The position numbers and the translations under genes are program-made. 13,424 nucleotides of DNA, taken from Glomus cerebriforme (lineage: Eukaryota > Glomeromycota > Glomeromycetes > Glomerales > Glomeraceae). Shown piece by piece: positions 9,048-13,424 of this stretch. The notes below the pieces were generated by a model that saw only the letters and a program-made list of their open reading frames with translations, did not search any database and was not told the DNA's origin. The first letter of the stretch is position 1. Every line of letters starts with the position of its first letter. The DNA lies in the NCBI GenBank assembly GCA_003550305.1, contig QKYT01000201.1:1-13424 (forward strand), in the 5' to 3' direction.

Positions 9048-9082
9048 CAGAATTTTTTGCAAGTCTCACTGCAAAAATTCTG
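9048..9082. repeat. Near-perfect hairpin CAGAATTTTTTGCA / TGCAAAAATTCTG
   Basis: The left arm (9048-9061) and right arm (9070-9082) are complementary apart from one extra T; the loop is AGTCTCAC. Read on the minus strand, it contains CAGTGAGACTTGC followed by AAAAAATTCTG, which has the look of a Tc1/mariner- or pogo-type terminal repeat beginning with CAGTGAG. The MITE at 10498 also begins CAGTGAG. It may therefore be a transposon end lying against a truncated inverted copy. Confidence 0.5.
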
Positions 9083-9124
9083 ATTTGTATAACTAGTATA
9101 ATAAATAGTTAAAAATTTAAAAAA

Positions 9125-9425
9125 ATGGCATGGTTTGATCATTATTAATCCGATCAATATGTATTTATCATTATTTGAATCATCTCAATGAGATGAATAC
9201 AATGAGCTAAAGATTATGAAAAACAACTATTAGATCCAAAAATATTATCTAAATTTTTAAAGCATAATTGTATATTGGATATTAATTATACAAAGATGAT
9301 TTTATTATCATTCCAATCCTCTCAATAAAATGAATCTAATGAATATAAAATCATGAAATTTCAATCAATAGATACCAAAATATCTTTAAATATCCATATA
9401 ATATTGATCACCCTCTATAAATTAT
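9125..9425 (+). pseudogene. Coding relic containing a diverged 137-bp tandem duplication
   Basis: Two copies of a sequence starting near 9163 and 9303 align over about 80 bases (shared blocks TCTCAAT, ATGAAT, AATGA, TAGAT, CAAAA(A)TAT) at a period of 137-138 bases. One base is missing from copy 1, so the ancestral period was probably 138, that is 46 codons. Protein-like text is visible: EKQLLDPKILSKFLKHNC with ILDINYTKMI after it, then LSFQSSQ, stop, NESNEYKIMKFQSIDTKIS. The SSQ block is followed by a stop in both copies (TGA, TAA). An ATG at 9125 (MAWFDHY, then a stop) could be the old start. The family is unknown. Confidence 0.35.
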
Positions 9426-10532
9426 TAGATATAAAAATAAACAGTATGAAAAGTTTGTTGAGCATGTTAAAAATAATTTTTTTTCATAAAACCTTGTTGT
9501 ATACATAATTATTAAAATTAACACAGTTTCTAAAAAAATTCAATGGAAATGATTTGATAGATTTATTAATTAAGATAAAATATAAAATTATTTCCATAAA
9601 AAAAAACTTCATAATTGAAGTAAATTCACAACTTACCTAAATTGAAATTGGCTAACTAAAAATAGTATATTGATCGATCATAAAAAATTAAATAATTGTC
9701 AAATGATCATTTAACAGCATAAATAAAATATAAATAAATTTTATTCACTAATACATAAATGGATTTAGTTTTTAATGGGAGAAAGTGATAAATTTTTTTA
9801 GTTTCTGAAGTTAAAAACCATCCATTTTATTGTGTTTCATTTTAAGCACTATATTATTCATTTCGGTTTATTAGATCATTCCTGAAAAAAGAAAGAAATG
9901 GTTATAACATTAATAAACAGTTTTTAAGCACAATTTCAATCCTTTTAAAACATAAATTCTGATATAATTACCATATTCTATATTATTAATATTTCCATAT
10001 AGTAATCAATATAAAAATCTTTATTTTTGAAATTTTACCATCTGTTCTCTTTATAAAGCTCACTCCAAATCAAGTTAAAGCTGGAATCTTAAAAAAAAGA
10101 AAAAAAAAATTTTACTTAACGTCCTTATAAAGTAAATTATAATAAACACTTTTATTCTTGAATAATTTACCAACTAAGCCTGCCCGAACAGTTCTCTCCA
10201 TATCAATCATTCCAAGTAAAGCCCAAACCAGAATCTAAAAAAGAGTGAATATTACTAAACGTTTCTAAATCTTCTATATAGTAAATTTTTAAAACCCACC
10301 AACCAAAACATAATCTAAAAAAATACTTGTTTTTATAGCTTTCCGTTTATCTGTTATACTGTGAAAAATTTTTCCTTTGGTAATGTACATTGTACATTAG
10401 ATTTTTTAGCATTCCTATAAATAAAGAATAACAATGTAGAAAAAATACGTAACATTATATAATTTACCATTTTATTTCAAGAAATAATCTAACAGTATTA
10501 CAGTGAGTACAAAAATTGTAGTACGTACTCAT
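9408..10532 (-). pseudogene. Multi-exon gene relic, seven proposed exons, unknown function
   Basis: Minus-strand splice signals delimit exons at 10468-10532, about 10348-10414, about 10316-10330 (tiny and uncertain), 10171-10234, 10039-10087, 9637-9881 and 9408-9529. Introns include 10415-10467 (GTAAAT...TATAG), 10088-10170 (GTAAAT...TTAAG), 9882-10038 (GTAAAA...TTTCAG) and 9530-9636 (GTAAGT...TTTTTAG). The phases agree at every junction. Pieces of the translation are MSTYYNFCTHCNTVRLFLEI, KKSNVQCTLPKEKFF, ILVWALLGMIDMERTVRAGL, SSFNLIWSELYKENRWNDL, NGWFLTSETKKIYHFLPLK and a hydrophobic last exon ending at TGA 9408-9410. Five in-frame stops, all in the 9637-9881 exon (codons starting 9856, 9844, 9829, 9709, 9658), break it. 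I do not recognise the family; because the exon chain was chosen by eye to keep phase, the model is tentative. Confidence 0.45.
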
Positions 10533-10611
10533 GTAGTTGCTTCATGATCATATGATTACGTGACTATGTGAGTACATAATCACGTGATAATATTTACTGT
10601 ACTCATAGTAA
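10498..10611. mobile_element. 114-bp MITE-like element with TIRs and flanking TA
   Basis: The left end TTACAGTGAGTACA (10498-10511) matches the reverse complement of the right end (10598-10611, TTACTATGAGTACA) at 12 of 14 positions. TA at 10499-10500 and 10609-10610 would be the Tc1/mariner-type target duplication. The interior repeats GAGTAC and GTACTC in alternation and holds a hairpin, ATTACGTGACTATGT (10555-10569) with ACATAATCACGTGAT (10574-10588), pairing at 13 of 15 positions around GAGT. There is no coding capacity of its own. It overlaps the proposed start of the minus-strand relic. Confidence 0.6.
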
Positions 10612-10636
10612 CTATTTACTGGGTCGATCGTTTAAG

Positions 10637-10670
10637 AATCAATCTAATGAGTAAATCAATCTAATGAGTA
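10637..10670 (+). repeat. Perfect 17-bp tandem duplication
   Basis: AATCAATCTAATGAGTA occurs at 10637-10653 and again, with no gap, at 10654-10670. It lies 26 bases beyond the right end of the MITE and is probably recent replication slippage or a repair scar. Confidence 0.85.
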
Positions 10671-10923
10671 ATAATAAACCCATATTAATCATATCTCTGC
10701 GTAATGATAAATTTTGTTTTACTATGTCGAGTTTATCAAGAGTCTATTTATTGTATTCAGAAAAGTATATATACCCTAAAAAGTTATATTATCTTCATAA
10801 AAACAAAGTTCGAAAACATAGAAAAGTAATATCTATTCAAAACACAAAATTTTTACATTTGCCTCTTCACAATTTGAAATACTTCATTTGCATATTTAGG
10901 TTATTCAATTACTCAATTATACC

Positions 10924-11623
10924 ATGAGTACCGTAACAGATTTTAAACAACGTTATGCAGAATTAAAGGAACGGGTCAAAGTCTTAAGTGAGGAGCGAGA
11001 GTGACTTTTTATTTGGAAAACTTTCAGTTCATACGTATAATATTGATATATATCAATGTTATGAATGCATAGGAAGTTTAGAAAGGAAGTTCGCAAATTC
11101 ATATGAGATTATGGAGGAAACCTTAGAAATTACTACGTCTTACATTGAGCAGTTAAAATATAACATTGAGGTGTTAGGGCGTAAAGTAGATCATTTAGAA
11201 CATCTAATGAATGGCGTAAAATTTTTAAGTACATATCGGGATTGGGTTAACATATTCATACAAGAGATAACAGAGCGTCTAGACAGAAATTGGGAGTTAA
11301 TAACAAATAGCCTTGATCGTCGCAATAAAGAAATACCATTGACAACCCGACAAATTAATTGTATTAAAGAGTTAGAGAACTTATTAGAGAGCATCAGAAT
11401 GACAACTTGTGACATTGAACTTTTACGTAATGTAAAAGATCAAAGCAACATTCAGTTTCATTCTGATAAGAATCTAAAATTAGATCAAGTAAAATCATTA
11501 CTTGATATTGAAGTTCCCGTTGAAATAAATCACTATAAGCCTGCTCTACAGAAGGCACTGGAGGCAATCGATAAATGGAATCCAAGACAACGACAAACAT
11601 ATCCTAATTATTTACCAATGTAA
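10924..11623 (+). CDS. Coiled-coil protein of unknown function, two exons, ~204 aa
   Basis: Exon 1 is 10924-10987 and exon 2 is 11073-11623. The ATG at 10924 (context TACCATGAG) starts MSTVTDFKQRYAELKERVKV, whose heptads run on across the splice into SLERKFANSYEIMEETLEIT and SYIEQLKYNIEVLGRKVDHL, so residues of about 6-75 are predicted coiled coil. Helical, charged segments continue (NIFIQEITERLDRNWELI; INCIKELENLLESIR), and the tail ends NPRQRQTYPNYLPM. No signal peptide or membrane segment is seen. Codon use is balanced and no stops interrupt it, unlike the relics around it, so it is probably a functional gene. Exon 2 alone has its first ATG at 11111 (about 170 residues) as the alternative start. 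No family is recognised; a cytoplasmic or nuclear scaffold role would be a guess. Confidence 0.72.
10988..11072 (+). other. Intron of the coiled-coil gene
   Basis: Donor GTGAGG and acceptor GCATAG; 85 nt, phase 1 (A|GA, Arg22), matching the length and phase of the transcription factor introns. Without splicing, exon 1 stops at the TGA at 11002-11004. Confidence 0.7.
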
Positions 11624-11681
11624 ATATTACTCTCAGGCAGCCGGAAGTCTTAGAAAAGAACAATTAATACCACTGCAGAAG

Positions 11682-11750
11682 GTAATGCAAACTGATTTAA
11701 TACATTAAATAGAAAACTTAATCTAATTAGTTATTTAATTTTTTTGCTAG
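11682..11750 (+). other. Possible intron just downstream of the coiled-coil stop codon
   Basis: GAAG|GTAATG at 11682 and a T-rich TTTTTTTGCTAG ending at 11750 make a good 69-nt intron only 58 bases after the TAA at 11621. It could be a 3' UTR intron or part of an alternative 3' end: the intervening bases 11637-11681 translate without stops as AAGSLRKEQLIPLQK and join DRDKD and a stop. Confidence 0.4.
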
Positions 11751-12706
11751 GATCGCGACAAAGATTAAAAAATTCTTTGCTTAGTAGTGAAATATATAAA
11801 TATTAAAATTAACAAATAAAATGCTTTTATATTTGCGAACCTTTTCATAAAATTTGATAAACATTGATGACTTTATAATGCAATAAATATTGCCTCTTGC
11901 AAGGAATCCCGTAATATGGTATATGCAATAAAGTAACCCACATAACTATCTCGATAGTATTCTATACAATTTATTCTTTAAATTCGTAATTTCGGCAAAA
12001 AAAATCACGTGTGCATGATGATTCGTCACACCACTCCCTCAAAAATACGTTTTTTCAGGAGGACAACTTTCCCATAAAATATTTTATTCAAAGAAGTATA
12101 ACTTCAAAGAAAATTTTTTATTAACAGTTGATGTACATGTCATAAAATTAACAGGCAAATTTCCAGTACTATGATATTACAATATAAATTTTACACATAT
12201 TAAAATTTAAAATTAGCCAAAGTTATTAAAATATATTTTTATTATTAAAATCATTGATTTTTAAATCATAATTTTGGCCAAAAATTTCTTAATTCTGGCC
12301 GAATTTGTAATGCCGGCCTAAATTTTTAAAAATACGTTAACTTCATTTTATATTTACACAAGATAATCATTTATACTACAAAAATCTGAGTACATTTCCC
12401 AATAGATAAGACTAAAAACTATTATTTTCAAGTATTTTTAACTCTATACATTTCATCAAAGAAAAGAATCCTAGGTACTTAAAGTGCTCAAAAATAGTAT
12501 ATAGCATAACAGTTTGGCTTTAATTTCAATATAAAAACTGTTTTATATACTTTACAATGATAATAACAGTTTATTTAAGCAGTTTTTGTATAAAAATATT
12601 AATGTAAAAAAGGTATAATACAAATATATATTTTTTATTTTTAATATATATAAATATTATATATTAGTTAAANTTTGAATTCTAATGCACTATTTATTTT
12701 AATTTT
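11751..12706. other. AT-rich intergenic region with GGCC-containing repeats
   Basis: No gene is supported. AATAAA strings near 11816 and 11882 could serve the coiled-coil gene. 11977-12030 holds AATTCGTAATTTCGGC, a CACGTG and TGATGATTCGTCA (a near-palindrome). 12274-12325 has three GGCC cores spaced by about 20 bases, one in the palindrome-like AATTTTGGCCAAAAATT, and AATTTGTAATGCCGGC there echoes the 11981 string at 13 of 16 positions. 12529-12540 and 12580-12591 form a 12-bp inverted pair (11 matching). These resemble remnants of miniature elements. The N at 12673 is an ambiguity. Confidence 0.45.
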
Positions 12707-13389
12707 TTAGAAAAAATTATTAGTTAATGACAAGTGCAAAGTTATTTTAATGGAAAATTATAAATCAAAGTAAAATATATAATATTTTAAATAAAAAACT
12801 TTTATATAAGAAGCTTTAATAAAATCAAAGTCATAGTTAGTGAGTTATATTACAAGTATTTAGATATAAAGTTTTTAGTCAAGAAGTATCTGAAAAAAGA
12901 ATCTATCAACTTTATACTGAAATATACTATTCTTTATAATAGTTATAGAAGTCAAAATAATACTTTTGCAAAAGCATATAATGGATTTGTTTTACTAGGA
13001 ACTATGTTTTCCTATTTACTTGATGAAGATAAATTTGGATGTTATCTTGTAAGATCACTAACACATACTTTCTCAAAATATATATTACTTTTTAGTATTT
13101 GTTCATCAACTTTAAGAAGTCTTACGAATTCTGAATATTTTTCAACTGTTTTTTCTATCATTTTTAGTTCCTTAAAAAGTTCATAATCATCTAATTGCTT
13201 TGCAAACTTACCCCTTTTCTCTTAATCTTTAATCTGCAGAATGGTAGATTGTCTTTCTAGATTGATGAACCAAATCTTACTTCAGGATCAACTCTTTACT
13301 TTTCATCTTACACTTGAAAAATATATTCTGATTTTTTTTTTCTTTGATTCTTTTTTTGGACATGAACTACTGGAGCTAGAGTTTGAGAT
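12707..13389 (-). pseudogene. Broken gene, Ser/Lys-rich and coiled-coil, unknown family
   Basis: One minus-strand frame runs from 13389 to 12964 with no indel. It reads SSSSSSCPKKESKKKKIRIY, then after stops KIWFINLERQSTILQIKD, EKRGKFAKQLDDYELFKELK, EKYSEFVRLLKVDEQILK, NIYFEKVCVSDLTR, HPNLSSSSK and NIVPSKTNPLYAFAK. A phase-0 intron (GTATTA...TTTTTTCAG, 12890-12963) removes three more stops and joins a second exon (LTNYDFDFIKASYIKVFYLK and onward) that ends at TAA 12707-12709. In-frame stop codons start at 13305, 13290, 13284, 13224, 13044 and 13014 in the first part, and at 12877, 12862, 12847 and 12760 in the second. The start is not seen and may lie beyond the window edge. A dispersed gene family or a transposon-encoded protein is likely; I cannot name it. 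Confidence 0.5.
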
Positions 13390-13424
13390 TATATTTGCCC
13401 TATAAAAAATATATATTCTTAAAA

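Noticed and set aside
10664..10927. 87-codon + frame with ATG before the coiled-coil gene
   Set aside because: Its ATG lies in the 17-bp duplication, composition is noise-like, and it overlaps the start of the better-supported gene; it is more likely leader or promoter.
11191..11600. Two minus-strand frames opposite the coiled-coil exon
   Set aside because: They are antisense shadows without supporting features.
12792..13186. About 130 open + codons ending in LKSS
   Set aside because: It is long, but its Ser/Phe/Leu text is what the antisense of the Lys/Glu-rich minus-strand relic gives; the minus strand continues in frame to 13389 and the + frame does not. Lack of stops alone is not decisive, so some doubt remains.
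7451..13389. A variant genetic code (TAA/TAG read as Gln) to explain the in-frame stops
   Set aside because: TAG stands for Trp and TGA for Arg in the pogo relic, and the two intact genes end normally with TAA and use CAA for Gln.
1..13424. tRNA, rRNA genes or CRISPR array
   Set aside because: No tRNA-like B box or cloverleaf was found by eye, no rRNA-like block is present, and the tandem arrays are contiguous repeats without unique spacers.

Overview
The window looks like nuclear DNA of an AT-rich filamentous fungus. The evidence is a Zn(II)2Cys6 fungal transcription factor gene with short GT-AG introns, spacers full of poly(A), poly(T) and (TA)n tracts, and many decayed transposon and gene remnants. 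This profile fits an arbuscular mycorrhizal fungus (Glomeromycotina, Rhizophagus-like), but that placement is inference. Two positions are unresolved (N at 6607 and 12673).

Layout. 1-679 is AT-rich upstream DNA. 680-4007 (+) is a five-exon gene for an approximately 988-residue Zn2Cys6 / Fungal_trans transcription factor; this is the one gene that can be identified firmly. 4008-5038 is non-coding. 5039-5323 is an isolated, less AT-rich open frame of 94 codons of unknown origin. 5798-6992 is a candidate non-autonomous DNA transposon with imperfect terminal inverted repeats, TTAA on both sides, palindromic GGTGAATT boxes and an internal 49-bp minisatellite. 7409-7870 is a broken pogo/Tigger-type (CENP-B-like) transposase. 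It is followed by a possible C-terminal remnant (8134-8358) that runs into a 50-bp tandem repeat (8305-8640). 8685-9410 holds short coding relics, a hairpin that resembles a transposon end, and a diverged 137-bp duplication.

9408-10532 (-) can be read as a seven-exon gene relic whose splice phases all agree. Its only ATG lies inside a 114-bp TA-flanked MITE-like element (10498-10611). 10924-11623 (+) is a two-exon gene for a 204-residue coiled-coil protein of unknown function that appears intact. 11624-12706 is mostly non-coding. 12707-13389 (-) is a further broken gene, rich in Ser, Lys and coiled-coil segments, that stays in one reading frame despite many stops.

The most notable theme is how the relics are broken. 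In the pogo transposase and the two minus-strand relics nearly all disruptions are TAA, TAG or TGA codons explainable by single C:G to T:A transitions (CAA, CAG, CGA or TGG as ancestors), with few or no indels. The two intact genes show nothing of the kind. This resembles RIP or 5-methylcytosine deamination acting on repeats. No operon-like relationship is visible; the two intact genes appear to be independent.
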